Assembly: GCA_022419385.1 (NCBI GenBank)
Contig: JAJUBI010000007.1
Span: 1,459,768-1,523,767 of the forward strand
DNA: 64,000 bases
Origin: Paraconiothyrium sp. Pb-2020
Taxonomy: Eukaryota; Ascomycota; Dothideomycetes; Pleosporales; Didymosphaeriaceae
Direction: 5' to 3'
Part shown: positions 11,908 to 23,319 of the stretch, one piece after another
Layout: every line of letters starts with the position of its first letter
Numbering within the stretch: position 1 is the first letter of the stretch
Translations under genes and position numbers: made by a program
Notes under the pieces: model-generated
Seen by the model: the letters and a program-made list of their open reading frames with translations, nothing else
What the model was told of the DNA's origin: nothing
Database searches by the model: none

Positions 11908-13282
11908 TAGTTCCGGTATATGCTCCGCAAGGCGTCGAAAGTTGGAGAACTTTGCATAGATCTAAAGCCAGCAAGAAGGCTGTAACGAGGATTGGTCTGT
12001 TGGCGACTTAATCAATGCTTTCCTGACGCTTGTCTGCGCTGAACAGAATATGCGCGAATCTCTGCCACTTTTGTGACCTATTCCTCATGGTGAATACTCT
12101 AATTGAGCACCGTGAGCTGGTTTTGATGAAGAAGGTATTAAGGCGGTGCATGATGAAGAAGTGACAGCCCCGCAAACGCGAACGCGACACGCCAAACGTT
12201 CGGGCCGACAAACTCACGCTACTCACCCTCCCCTCTTCATCCCTCTATCTGCCTATCAAGCTTCAGCGCGTCACTTCGGTCAATCTGATTTCCGAGCTTT
12301 TCCTAATACCACAAAAATCGCAAACAAATAAGACGAATTGTGAAGCCTAAGCCGGCAGCGACGATGACGTCACTTTAAGACACAACGGTGGTGACGGTTG
12401 ACGGTTCCTAGAAGCCCCAATCGTGATTCAAACCCATATAGCCATCAACATCTGTGATATCCAGACTGACCAGTCAATCAACCGGAAGTATGTCTGTGTG
12501 GGTTGCCCTGCACGGAGACGCGTCCGAGTAGCGATGTCGAGTCTTCTCCTTTCTCTTCTGCTATCGCTGAGACTCTACATCCGACGCAGGCTTAGATTAA
12601 GTAGGCAACTTCTTTGGTACACACCAAGACCACCGTGCGAGCTTGCGCCGTCTTCGAACAACCTTCTAGCGCAGATGAAGACGACCCGTGCTGTGCATCA
12701 TCTCCCAACCTCACACAACCAGCCTGCTCCGCACAGGATGCGTTGTGCTCACACTTCTTTTAGACCTGGACCTTGTCCCGCGCTTGGCATTTCACGGAAG
12801 AGGACTTGACGGACGGTCTTAGGGCTCCAGATACAGACGCTATAGTCCTGTGAGACGTCAAAGACCTATCGCAAGAGCGAGGGATACTAGATGTTCGTTT
12901 TTCAAGAGCTTGGTGGGTCTGAGTCGCTCTAGGGCTATGCATCGAGGCAGTCCAAGATACTAAGCTTATAATATACACTGATCAATGCTCCACATCAAGG
13001 CATGACATAGTACATAGCTCACTTAGCGTTGCTAACACGTACTCTTAGGTGGGAAGAGGACAACAACCGGAAGTTCTACGAATTCAAAAGGCACAGAAAG
13101 AGGTTTCCGATTGTACGTTGAGAAGCTTCCACTTCGCTACAGAAGGTGAAAGCGCAACCAGGAACACTGTCCAATGCCGAACCCCCTTTCTCCCACGACA
13201 GATACCAAATGAGTGACATGTCAGACACTAGCGTAGATCGCCCCCTCGCCAGTTTCACCTATCTTCCCTTCGATCATCCAAC
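11908..13282. other. Intergenic 1.4 kb containing a CRE palindrome
   Basis: No supported gene. A perfect ATF/CREB-type octamer TGACGTCA lies at 12365-12372, about 450 bp past the FAD oxidoreductase stop. A pyrimidine-rich stretch at 12215-12260 resembles a fungal promoter or 5' leader, but no convincing coding sequence follows. Confidence 0.4.
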
Positions 13283-13508
13283 TCACTTCTTCTGGCCATG
13301 ATTGTCGGTAGCGGCGTTCGTGTTGTTGGCAGCCGCAGCGTTGGCACGGGCGGGAAAAGTGTTCTTTCCAACATCTCCACCACTCTTCGCCTTGAAAAGG
13401 TCAGTACGATGAACTTGTGTCTTGTAGCCAGACTATTTCGCTTACATTTGCAGCATTAATCGCAGAAGCCCGATCCTGGGTCATGGGCGTCTTGTCGTTG
13501 CCCGACAT
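13283..13508 (-). CDS. Small seed-maturation-protein (SMP)-like protein
   Basis: Two exons, 13508-13446 and 13390-13283, encode 56 aa; the intron 13391-13445 begins GTAAGC and ends CAAG. The protein starts MSGNDKTPMTQDRASAINAA and continues AKSGGDVGKNTFPARANAAA, then an Asn/Ala-rich hydrophilic tail ending in KK. This resembles the small fungal proteins related to the plant SMP (late embryogenesis abundant) domain, in which a Met-Thr, AAxRIQ, AKSGG pattern is followed by FxARAQxAA. Such proteins are thought to be disordered and stress- or dormancy-linked; that role is from family knowledge, not the sequence. It is easily missed because neither exon makes a long frame. Confidence 0.75.
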
Positions 13509-16164
13509 TCTTGTAAGGTAACGGAGTAACAAGTCTAATACAAAGGTAGGGGATAGCTCGAAGCAGATGGAGTATCTTGATGCGCTGAGAAAACTTGTCT
13601 GTTATGCCAGAAGAAGCTCTGGAAGATGGAAGGTCGTACCTCATATACCGAAGTCGATCGACACTAAGTCAGAAAAGGATGGCTCCAGTCGATTCGGAAC
13701 TTGTCTTCATCCATAACCTCTGGACGACATCGGAGCTACGTCCATGTGCAGCGCTTGGAATCTTCCTATAATGTGGAATGCCGGGATCGCTTGTGGCCAG
13801 GAGTATATGCGTGTACGATTCCGCTGGCCGTTGTACGGCGAAATCAATGATATAATGATGCATGCGAGTACGACTCACTGTAACAGAGACGTACACCTGT
13901 GCAAGACTTTTGCTGCAAGGTGCATGTTTCTTGCACTGGACAAGGGACTCACCGGAACGGAACTCGACCAAAAGAGCTGGCTCGTCCAACATACCGCGAA
14001 GTAACATCCGCAAAACAGTTAGCTCCATGCGGTTTCTCCCGGTCCGACTTACCACGTGTATGGTAGCCCCGCATCACGCATTCTGAACACTCAAGCTCTA
14101 ACTCTGCTCGGAGCTAACACAAGTGATGAATCTTCACGGAACTTCCTGGGCAGGGTCGTCTCTATCTTGTCTATGAATATGCCTACAAATGTACCTTCCT
14201 CGGGAATTGTGTGGACGCATTATAGACATTGAGTGAAGTTTGGCAGGCGCTGAAGTCTTTCTCCAGGTGAAATGCAATGTGCTCATTAGGTCGTAAGGAA
14301 TGCTGCCGCCGACCGTGGGGGCACGCTTTGCCTGATCGAACTAAGGCTTCTGAAATCCAAGTCCAAATGACGCGCCCTGTACAGGCTGACATCGTCCGAT
14401 GCCAAGAAGATGATTTGCGAGCGCACGGTGTTGCCTTGTACTACCAAAGCTTGCCTTCCGCTTCTCCCTTTGGCCTCGGCCGTAGATCTAGTCAATACAC
14501 TGATTAACGCGCCAAGTATGGTTCGCTCAATTGAAGCTATGCGAGAGCCAGGTAACCTAGACAGCCTTGAAGACTATTTTCGAACCGTTGAGACGTCGTG
14601 AGGCCAGCGGAGGCACCAAGTTCGAGAGACGAGTGCGGGTGCCGAGCGCTTGCGAAGCCGCGCTCGTGAGCCTAGCAATGCTTAAAGTAGACTGCGACTG
14701 GAACCCCCGCATATTATCCCATTCTACGGGCTGGTAGAGCTATTTTCTCTTTATCGCCATATACACTGCGACATTACAAAGTTAGATAGATGCAAGCTTC
14801 GCCAAATAGGCCTTCTCATCCTCCTTATACATATTATTATCTCCCAATATCTGCATTGGTACGGGCTGTAGAATTTTCAAAAAATAAATTTCCTAGGATA
14901 GGTCGGAACGGATCTCAAGAGAAAGGACGTGCAATAGCGCAATTTATATCTATACTGCTCAATGCTATCCAATGTCTTTCACAGACTATCACTAAGTTCA
15001 GGGACTTCACCGTCCCACCTCAACAGTCTTGTAATAGTTAGTGTAGATTGTCTTTTACATCCTAAATATGTCCTTAAGTGTAATAATGTAAGTGAGGGAA
15101 TAATTAGATGCGAGGCTATATAAGCAATTTGCTTGAGATCTTACCAGGCTATACCTTAGAAATCACACTTGCATGCAGCTGTAGGCAACGGTGGAGCTTT
15201 CAGCTCCTGCAAGGACCGGAAATCGTCATTCTTATGGTCGAGCTGGTTTACGGGTTGACCTGTCTGAGCGTTGCCGAGACGCGGAATCCACGCAAGAGTA
15301 TCAGTGTCTAAACTATAGGTATGGTAGAAGCGCCGAGAACCTATCATGTCAAAGAATACCAGAAGATGACTTAGATCTGTTGCATGCACGAGGTGCTAGA
15401 TAACCTTCTGGGGTTGTGCACAGTGTCGGATACCTTCCTATGAGCCAGTGTTCAGGCTTATAAGTTTTAGCTATAATTTAGCTGTCCACTTGCGCATAGC
15501 TGATCAAAGCAAAGGATATTTATAGCCGACTTGACTGCAAGGGCACATCCTCGAAATCCATACAGGGCAACTTGTTGTTACAATCCGGATCACGACTCCT
15601 TCCAGTAAATACGTGGATTTGCACGTCAGGTCTACAGACGTCAGTAATCGCTTTGGTACGCTTGCTCAGAGACAAGGCTTTGTGTGAGCTATCTCAAAAC
15701 AGTTTCTTAAGATGAGAAAGGAGCGGGGTGCTTTTGGCAGCACTCGATAGCAATTTCGATGTATCGCGCAATTACGCGGGAAGGTCTCACGATTGAGAAG
15801 TTACACACAACGATTACAGTATGTTACGAAAACCACAAAACAGATCCACGAATTCAGTCCCTATAGACGTTGGAAACTATTTAAAAGTATATCTAGAGAG
15901 GCTTCGGAGAGAACCAGGCATTCATCGTCACCGTTCAATGGTCGCTCACCCTTGAAATCTCATTCGCCATATTGACCACAGGATCCGAGTCAATTTGCAT
16001 ACCGTAATATGTTGCCGAACGTCCCAAATAGCACTGAAACATCAACCTTACTGCGCTGTTGGCCATCGAACATGTGCTACATAACCAACCGTGTATACGC
16101 ACTCCTAGCCTAGCAGCCTTATTGGGAAGCGCAGTGCGTTCCCCTGCAACTTTCGAACAGTGGA
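13509..16164. other. Gene-poor 2.7 kb, partly AT-rich
   Basis: No gene supported. Frames at 13669-14055 (-) and 14410-14601 (+) lack domain character, though the latter has a helical, protein-like composition and could be a relic. From about 14700 to 15900 the DNA is visibly AT-rich with many TA steps and stop codons in all frames, consistent with a decayed or RIP-mutated element; no terminal repeats recognised. Confidence 0.4.
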
Positions 16165-17101
16165 CTAGAGCAATTCGCTGCCCGAGTCGTCCGACGCCGA
16201 ACGGGAAGAAGAGGGCACCACTATGTCGCTGTCGGGTGAACTCGCGAATAGGTCATTCGCATGGGTGCGGCTCGAGGTGCGTGACATATCAGGACGTGAA
16301 CTGGCGACTTTGATGGTGCCAGCGGCGTTACGTTTGCGGCCATCAGAATGATGCCGCTTTCGCTCAGGTTGGCCCTGCGCAAGCTCTTGGACAGTGAGTA
16401 CAGCCTCGGCCACCGCATTCTGATGAGATGACAGCAAGCCTTCCAACTCCTCCCGTTCGACACTGGATTGCTTGAGCTCTGCAGCTTGCCGTACCTTGAG
16501 ACCTTGTAGTCCCTGTCTGTTTGTCAGTACCAGTGATCAATGATGCCTATAGGAAAAGGACCTACCCGTATCTTGGTGTTTGCCTCATCGATAGAGGCGC
16601 AATCAACCTCGTAGTCTGCTGCATCATTGAGATGGTCTGCGAGACGCCGAATAAGCGCTTGCTCCGTCTGGATCTGGTCTTCGATAGACTTTAGCTCCTC
16701 GCGGTGAGCTATCTCGGTCTGTTGTATAGCCGTAATGATGCTGTAGAACTTAATCAACGATCCTTTCATGGTAAGCATCATTCGCTTTGCCTCGGGAGCC
16801 CTTGCTGCGAGCGGCTTCTTGTCTTGAGCCGATAGCTCACTCGTTGCGTCTACACCCGCACCATCCCTGCTTTTCGTGCCAGCAACGTCGCACTCCGGAG
16901 CTTCTGTCACTGACGGTCCATCGACCATTGGCTGAGCTTGGACTGAAATGTCGGAGGATGTCTCTTTTGCGCCATGAGGATTGTCCGCGCCTGAGTTTCG
17001 ATGCTTGCGCAATTTGGCCGCGAAGGGGTTCGAGAACTGGTCGTTCGATCATAGATTAGCAACAATTTCGATTCGTGTGAGCTATAGCGGGAACATACCA
17101 T
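16165..17101 (-). CDS. Uncharacterised coiled-coil protein with ATG-only first exon
   Basis: Not recognised. Three exons (17101-17099, 17036-16566, 16512-16165) give 273 aa. The first exon is only the ATG, directly followed by GTATGT; no other ATG opens this frame upstream. After an FSNPFAAKLRKH start, residues 20-80 are polar and low complexity. Residues about 95-195 form a predicted coiled coil (ITAIQQTEIAHREELK, then LKQSSVEREELEGLLSS). The tail is Ser/Asp-rich with a basic patch (ERKRHHSDGRKR) that could be a nuclear signal. No enzyme motif or membrane segment. Function unknown; the intact frame across both introns supports a real gene. Confidence 0.65.
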
Positions 17102-17776
17102 ATTCCTTAGTGCCAAGGTCTTTTGCTTTGGTGATTGACAGCGGTTGGAGACTTGAGCCAGCCGGAATCAAATGGGAGTGGGTTGATGAGGTCTTACGGC
17201 TGACGGGGCGTAGAGTGCGGATTTATATACACAAGTGGAAGTTTGATTGACTCATCCCAGGTCTGTGCACCGCAAAACGCTCTTTGAGCGGCGTCCCGGG
17301 CTTTTTTCAAACAGTCCACGCGTTTGAATTGTAGTATGGATTCATCCGGTGCACAAACTTCATGATAACACCTGCAAACTGTGAAATCGCTAATCCCTTG
17401 CCCAAAACAAATCAGAAGCAATTGAGGGCTGGACATGAAAGGCCTTGTTGGTTAGTAAACTAGATCGCACGAGTTAAAACTTCCACTCACATCGAATAAA
17501 GTTTGAATTAGAATGTTGAGCAAGATCGTCTGAGACACACATGTGTCCTAATTAATTACCTTAATCCGTTACATGCTATAGAATGGCTTTTGTCGAACTA
17601 TTATCTCGTTTCCTAGGAAAGCACGTCATCCTGGAGCTTTCAGGCCTGATAAAAAGGCCCTCTGATGAGCATAAGAAACTTTCTACGGCCTTCGACACCG
17701 CGCACTGGCCATGCTGCCGCCTACAGTGACCTCACCGTGCCGGCGGCCTAAGCTCCACTACCGTGCTTTCCACGTC

Positions 17777-17784
17777 TATATATA
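17777..17784 (+). promoter_or_regulatory. TATA-like element without an evident ORF
   Basis: TATATATA followed by a C/T-rich leader (CTCTCTCTCC, ACACTTTACACTTGCACC) looks like a fungal core promoter and 5' leader. Only very short ATG frames follow (for example a 25-codon frame near 18030), so any transcript would be non-coding or encode a tiny peptide. Confidence 0.35.
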
Positions 17785-18828
17785 CCCGCCTGCCCCGCCC
17801 ACACCTTCTCTCTCTCCACACTTTACACTTGCACCTACCGGGGCGCATTCACGTAATTAAGTCAACCAACCCTTTTTCGTTACACGAACTTCGATACGGT
17901 AACGTGTACAGATCTCATGATTTTCTGGACAAGCGTTTGACGCCTGGCTGCATGCCCGTCTGGCCGGTCAGATCCGTCTTTGCATCCCCGAGTGATTTCT
18001 AGACCAGGAGCGCCTGGACTATTGAGAAAGCGATGGGTGCCTTCATGGCTTGCCGCCTTTTTTTCATTAATCGAGAGCTCGATGAGTTCTTGTCGAGGAA
18101 GAAATCCTAGTGATGCCTCTTGTGATCACTGCCTATCCTCCACGTAATCAGTTTGGATGTGGTCGCCATTTCAAGCGCAAGGACAATAGTCTATAGAAAG
18201 ATCACTTGATTCGTTTGAGTCCCTGAAAAGAACGACCGGCGCACGCATACTATATCCCTACGTCATAGAAGCAACCGTGACGGCCGCTGTATCATAGATA
18301 GCGCACCACCCACGATTGGTTGTACATGACTCACTTTCACGGATGACATTGGGAGGACCTGTATGATAGGATACGGGATTCATATGTGTGATAACACTGG
18401 GCACGTAGTTTATCATTGGGCTCAACGAGGCCAGCAGGCTTTGTCTTCCACATTTGACCATTCTGTTCCTTTGAAACTTCACACTTCTTCAGAAAACCTT
18501 TCCTGAGAATAGGGCCAACGCGTCGGCACGAATTAAGACCGCGCCGAGGGCGCTCGGTGTACATGCAGTACCAGTCTTTCTTTCAACCGACTCCAAACTT
18601 AAAGATCAAAAGGATTCTTTGGCAATGGCTTTTCATGAGTTACATATCTAAATGATAGCTCTGGGATGTAGATAGTGTATCAATGAAATCATGAAAACAC
18701 CTTTTTCCTGTGGTGGTAATACGCGTGACATGTCTGACACCTGCACACATCTTACTTCATACTCTATAGTCGTTCAGAAAGGTCCGTCATGAGATGCATT
18801 CCAAGTTTTGTCTTTACTTACCCGCTCA

Positions 18829-18926
18829 ATCCTGCGGGGGAATACTTTCTGTAGACGTCAATTCTTCCTGGAACAAAAAGCCCTCCTAGTGTTAATATAG
18901 ACAATATATATATATCCTGCGGGGGA
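18829..18926. repeat. 13-bp direct repeat flanking an AT-rich segment
   Basis: ATCCTGCGGGGGA occurs at 18829-18841 and again at 18914-18926, 85 bp apart, with a (TA)n run just before the second copy. It could be a target-site duplication, paired regulator sites or chance. Confidence 0.5.
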
Positions 18927-19414
18927 CTTCAAACTCACGCGTTGTCAGTCTAGAGCCTAGTGCTCATAAACCTACCGTACACCACCTCAGGACCGGTCAT
19001 ACGTACGAGACTGCATTCGTATGCATTATCTAGGGACTCAGTGCAGTACTTCGATCAAACCGATTGGATCTCTAACAGTACTCTCTGGGGTAACGTGGAG
19101 GGTCTCGCGGTCTTTTGTGGGCGTTGCGGACCGCGAAGAAGCCTATAGTATTGATCTTGGATGGATGGATATTGTTACTGACTCGTCTCGTCTTTACATC
19201 ATGTTGCGGTGATTATTGGAGAGAGTTGACATTCCTGTTCAGTCATAGAAGTGCGCATCATGCTCTGCACCGCAATGGGGGCTGCTCCAACTCCCAGCGT
19301 CGTGAAATGACACATTCACCCTTTCTTGTCTCTTTCGCTGTTCACACACAACTTCCCAAAGCTTCACCATCAACACCGAACTCTTCCTCCAACGATACGC
19401 AGCCTTAACATTCC

Positions 19415-20044
19415 TCAGCTGTCCAGCCCCGGGCAATTCTCCGACTCCTGTGCCGTAACCCCATCATCATAGGGATATGGATCAATCCAAATAATGTTAA
19501 ACCTATACTTCTTGTCAGCATTCTCTTTCACAGCACTCTATCTTTCACTTACGCATCATCAGGATAAGTAGGTGGGTTGTCATCCTTGCCCAACTCATCC
19601 ACAATATCACTCAGTGCATCATGCTCCCAGCAGATCAAGATATTGCCCGAGCCTGTGTAGCCCTTGACCACGTCTTCTACGCACTTCGGATCGTCCCGGT
19701 CGCAGGAGGTGTCGACGCTGAGGCCGAGGTCCGCGGCAAGAGGCGCGACGGTATCGTAGGGGCGTTGGCGTTTGCCATCTTGCACAACAGTCTGTAAACT
19801 ATTGGATATGGGAAGGGGAGGATATCCTACCAGACTTAGGCGTCTGCGCCATGATGTGGCCGAGTTGGTATTTTGAGGTTGCGCCGAAGACGGAGCGTAA
19901 GCATTGCGCGCGCTGCTGGCCTGTTGTGCTGAGGCCGTTGCCGCTGTCGGGTTTCTCGCCGTGGCGGATGAGGTAGACTGTAGGTTCTGCGGCTGCGAGG
20001 GTGAGGAACGCGATAGCGCCGAAGAGACTTGAGAGCTGCATCAT
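19415..20044 (-). CDS. Secreted histidine-phosphatase (phosphoglycerate-mutase-like) protein
   Basis: Three exons (20044-19831, 19778-19553, 19502-19415) give 175 aa. An N-terminal hydrophobic segment of about 20 residues ending in AAAE is a signal peptide. The catalytic motif LIRHGEKP is at about residues 25-32, and a second histidine lies in ILICWEHDALSDIV, the place of the family's C-terminal catalytic His. At 175 aa it is short for the superfamily but matches the small fungal extracellular members with the PTYPDD and WIDPYPYDD motifs. Likely a small secreted phosphatase; substrate unknown. Two start codons are adjacent (20044 and 20041); the first is used here. Confidence 0.88.
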
Positions 20045-20990
20045 GGATGTGAACTAGAGAGCCTATCGAGGTACCTGCGCACGGCGGACATTATTACTTT
20101 ATACCATGTGCAACAAGTATCACTATGGACTTGCCATTCGTGGTGTCGCGTGGGCAGTGCTCGTGTTTTGGTGACGGCGATGGGCAGGAACGGACCAATG
20201 GCCACACGTACGCGTACGCACATGGGTTTGAACGGGGGACTGTCCAGATGTTAAGCTTCCTAATGGCGACAAGCTTCCCGAAGCCTTTTGCGGGCCGTGT
20301 CGATCATCAATATAATGACGGCGAATCGATCTCCCACGTTGATCCAGTGCGGCGTTACAAGATATTCTTAGCGTGCCTTTCTCTACAGAGCCACAGACCA
20401 GGATCAGTCTTCTCTCTTTTACTCAGTCCCTTCCCGATGTGATTCTGATTCGAGGCCCAAAACTAGTACCATCGTGATCCAGAAAACACTTGACCTTCAT
20501 ATCCTTGTAGTCTTTCTACGACACATCGCAGTGAATGTCTTGTATTCCTTTGAGCCACTTCACCAACAATTTTCTCCCACGTCGCCTTGGTTCCATTACT
20601 TTAAGTATCCTGAACGGCGCGGTTCATTGGACACTACATCCATCTCATCTTGACTGCACGCCTCCTAGGTACAGGATTCGGTATCGCCATTGGGTAAACA
20701 GGGTGCACACAAATTGCAAGAAAGTGGGAAATCGTTTCGAGTCCCGAAGAAAACTTGGTGTGGTGAAATACTCTGGACCAGCGGCGAGTCCAGATTGAGA
20801 TGCTCCTTCATGTACGCAATGCACGCGTGGATTCCAGCCCAGTACCCATGTTTACACATGCGTCCGTACGACGGATACAACATGGTTAGAGAATGGGTCG
20901 GATTCTCGTGCGCTCCATAGAATGGGGAACTTGCGTCTAGACAGCTGGCATGGATTAGCCAACGTGGGAATCACAATATATTGAAACGTA
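20045..20990. other. Intergenic, upstream of the secreted phosphatase-like gene
   Basis: No coding feature supported. It lies upstream of the minus-strand gene at 19415-20044 and downstream of the minus-strand gene at 20991-21927. Confidence 0.5.
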
Positions 20991-21927
20991 CTACTTCTCA
21001 TTATAGAGAACATGCTTTGCAACTCGAAATTCCAGACCGAATGGATGGTCTGGATTGGGCTGTGTCATGGCGCGATTGAGCCATTGATTGTCGACGCCAT
21101 CGCCAATGCGAACTTTTCCATTGGCATTCGCCTGCGCAACCATCGCTTTGTGGACACCTGCTAGATAAATGCTCATATCGAATGGTAGGTCACTTTTGTA
21201 CAGATAGATTGTTTCACCAGACACGATCTTGACTTGGTTTGACTTCCGCTTTGGTGTTTTACGTTTGCGCTTTACTTGTTGCGCTCCATTTATGCGCCGT
21301 TCAGCCTTGTGCAAATTCCGCTCTGCTTGACTGTTGGCAGTATGAAGTAGTTTCGAAAGTTTTTTCAAGGCATCGCCGAGTCGTCCGTTCATGTTTCTTA
21401 CCCTGTCTGAGAGGCTCATCCGCTTGTCGGTGTTGCGTAACACCTCGACCACCGGTCCCATGTTAGGAACGGATACCAATGCCGATCTAATGTTGCGCAG
21501 TGCCACCGAGTCTTCCGCTGAACACTGTTGCATGTGTTTGCACACATCAAACATCTTCGCCACGCACGTTTCCATCTCTTTGCGTTCCTGGACCACTTTC
21601 GCGTACTCATTCCGGGCTGTTCGCAAATGGTCTTTAGATTTCCTCTCACATCGTTCAGCTTTTGAGGCGTTCAAAGAGCCATCTGAATACTGCAGGCGCT
21701 CATTCTCTGCCTTGAGACGATCGATCTCGTTGTCGCGTTCTTCGAGGTCACCCTCAAGTTGCTCGGCTCGGCGTTTGTAGAACTGTACACCGGCATCGCC
21801 TGTACGTGTCAGTCGCCAGCCTGAATTCTAGGTTTGCCATCTCACTTGCGATGCTGACAGTATCGTAGTCGTCGCCATCATCCTCAAACTCCTCGCTGAA
21901 GTCGCTGTCCTCGTGTTCGCTCAACAT
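20991..21927 (-). CDS. Uncharacterised coiled-coil protein
   Basis: Not recognised. Two exons (21927-21846 and 21799-20991) give 296 aa. The N-terminus is very acidic (EHEDSDFSEEFEDDGDDYD), followed by a coiled coil from about residue 35 to 120 (RRAEQLEGDLEERDNEIDRL and onward), a second helical stretch with many Lys/Arg, and a basic block KRKRKTPKRKS that may be a nuclear signal. The last 80 residues look globular (IYLYKSDLPFDMSIYLAG). No known domain. Intron and frame are consistent, so the gene is probably real; function unknown. Confidence 0.65.
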
Positions 21928-22305
21928 AAGCGCGACGTGATATAGCGGAATATGATCTCAAGAACGAACGAGGCCAGATTGCGGTGTGTGAAAGAAGAAA
22001 AAGCGTGTAAGACTTGATTGTGTGCCGAACGTGGCAAGACGGGGCTTCCATTTCTGGAACGACGACAAAGAAGGAAAGCACGACCACAGGCGCAAACGCA
22101 ACGACGCACAGTTACAATTTTGGTAAAATTTGAGCACGGTTAGCAACTCGAGAGGGAGCCCTGTGATGGTAGTGAGAAACCTTGTCAAGACATGATCTGT
22201 CTTTGCGTCCGTGTCTCTCAATAGCATGTACACAAATATATGGCGGCTAGACTACAGTCCGATCGATGCATACCATACCAAACGCTTGAATCACTACCTA
22301 CGTCC
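21928..22305. other. Intergenic between coiled-coil gene and MBL-1
   Basis: 378 bp holding the upstream region of the coiled-coil gene and the 3' flank of MBL-1. Nothing else seen. Confidence 0.5.
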
Positions 22306-23319
22306 CTACAATGTCCCCGGCCAAAACCTCCCTCCATTCCTCTCCTTCCACCCCCCATCATGCGCAACCACAATCTCAACCTCTGCATGTTTACCCCCCT
22401 CTTCCCTCACCTTTCCTTCCCCAAGCAACGTCCGCACCCTCTCCACCGTCCTCGTTGCCCCGTCCGTGTCCATATGCACGCTCCTTAGCCCACCCCTCCC
22501 ATCATCGTACAACGCAATGTCCCTTTCTCCGCTTAAGATCCGTTTGTCGTGACAGCAGTCACCCCCGAGGTATACCCATTTTCCCGGCGCCGTCCGTGCG
22601 AGAAGGTTGACGTGCCCGTGGAGGTGGCCCGGCGCGTCGATAATGTAGAGGGAGCCATCGGCGAAGAAGTCAATGGCTGAGGGGAAGCCAGCCAAAGGCT
22701 CCCATTTATGTTCTGTGACGCGGTTATGTGGTTCAAAATCTGCGCTCTCCTGTACCGGCGGTAGTTCCCTCGTTCTCTCCCTTGGCAGCTCGTCCGCGTT
22801 GAATAGGGCAGCCGGGTATAGAGGACCGCCGCCGTGCGCGAGGAGATGCAAGGTCCCGTTTCCTACTACAAATTCTGCGTTGGAGAAGTCCGAGGGCGTG
22901 CCGACGTGGTCCCAGTGGACGTGGCTTAAAACCACCACATCGATATCTTGGGGCGAAACGCCGCCTTTCTGCAGGCTCTCGGCGACGTCCGGGGAGACGG
23001 TTGTAGGTTGACGCTGTGCGATGTGATGTTGCTGCGCTTCGCGGTAGCCGGAGAAGTCGCGCTTGAGGCCGAGGTCGAAGATGAGTTTTGTGGGCTGCGA
23101 CTTAGGATCCTGACTGAGTGTTTGGATGGAGGGTGGGTGTTGAATGAAGAAAGAGAGAGATGGGACGGTGCTGCGTTTTTCTGGGTCGGCCGGTGTTACG
23201 AAGAGGCTCTCGGGCAGGGTCAGATGGCCGCCTTCGAGGGCGGATATCGTTACGTAGACTTGGTTTCGCGAAGGCGCTGGGAGGGTAACGACCTCTGGGT
23301 TCGCAGATGATGAGACCAT
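22306..23319 (-). CDS. Metallo-beta-lactamase-fold hydrolase (lactonase-like), copy 1
   Basis: Intronless, 337 aa, no signal peptide. The metal site is complete: HVHWDH (the HxHxDH signature), a His in APGHLHGH, Asp in YLGGDCCHD and His in VAHDGGW. The layout, including the long N-terminal strand and FDLGLKRD, resembles the AhlD/AttM-type lactonases, which open N-acyl-homoserine lactone or gamma-butyrolactone rings. It would hydrolyse a lactone or related ring in the cytosol. It is the outermost gene of the nine-gene catabolic cluster, divergent from the alcohol dehydrogenase over 278 bp. A clear paralogue lies at 29996-31044; the two share APGHLxGHxNxLART, LGGDxCHD and the LPExxFVxP start, but copy 1 has no intron. 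Substrate is inferred only as a ring ester. Confidence 0.9.
   Translation of the reverse strand: MVSSSANPEVVTLPAPSRNQVYVTISALEGGHLTLPESLFVTPADPEKRSTVPSLSFFIQHPPSIQTLSQDPKSQPTKLIFDLGLKRDFSGYREAQQHHIAQRQPTTVSPDVAESLQKGGVSPQDIDVVVLSHVHWDHVGTPSDFSNAEFVVGNGTLHLLAHGGGPLYPAALFNADELPRERTRELPPVQESADFEPHNRVTEHKWEPLAGFPSAIDFFADGSLYIIDAPGHLHGHVNLLARTAPGKWVYLGGDCCHDKRILSGERDIALYDDGRGGLRSVHMDTDGATRTVERVRTLLGEGKVREEGGKHAEVEIVVAHDGGWKERNGGRFWPGTL

Larger units (their letters stand above)
17102..19414. other. Intergenic 2.3 kb with TATA-like site and direct repeat
   Basis: No coding gene supported on either strand. It contains a promoter-like stretch at 17760-17850 and a 13-bp direct repeat at 18829/18914, listed separately. 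Confidence 0.45.

Noticed and set aside
22306..23319. True beta-lactamase or glyoxalase II assignment for MBL-1
   Set aside because: Glyoxalase II signature and its C-terminal domain are absent; the layout is closer to AhlD/AttM lactonases, so only lactonase-like is stated.
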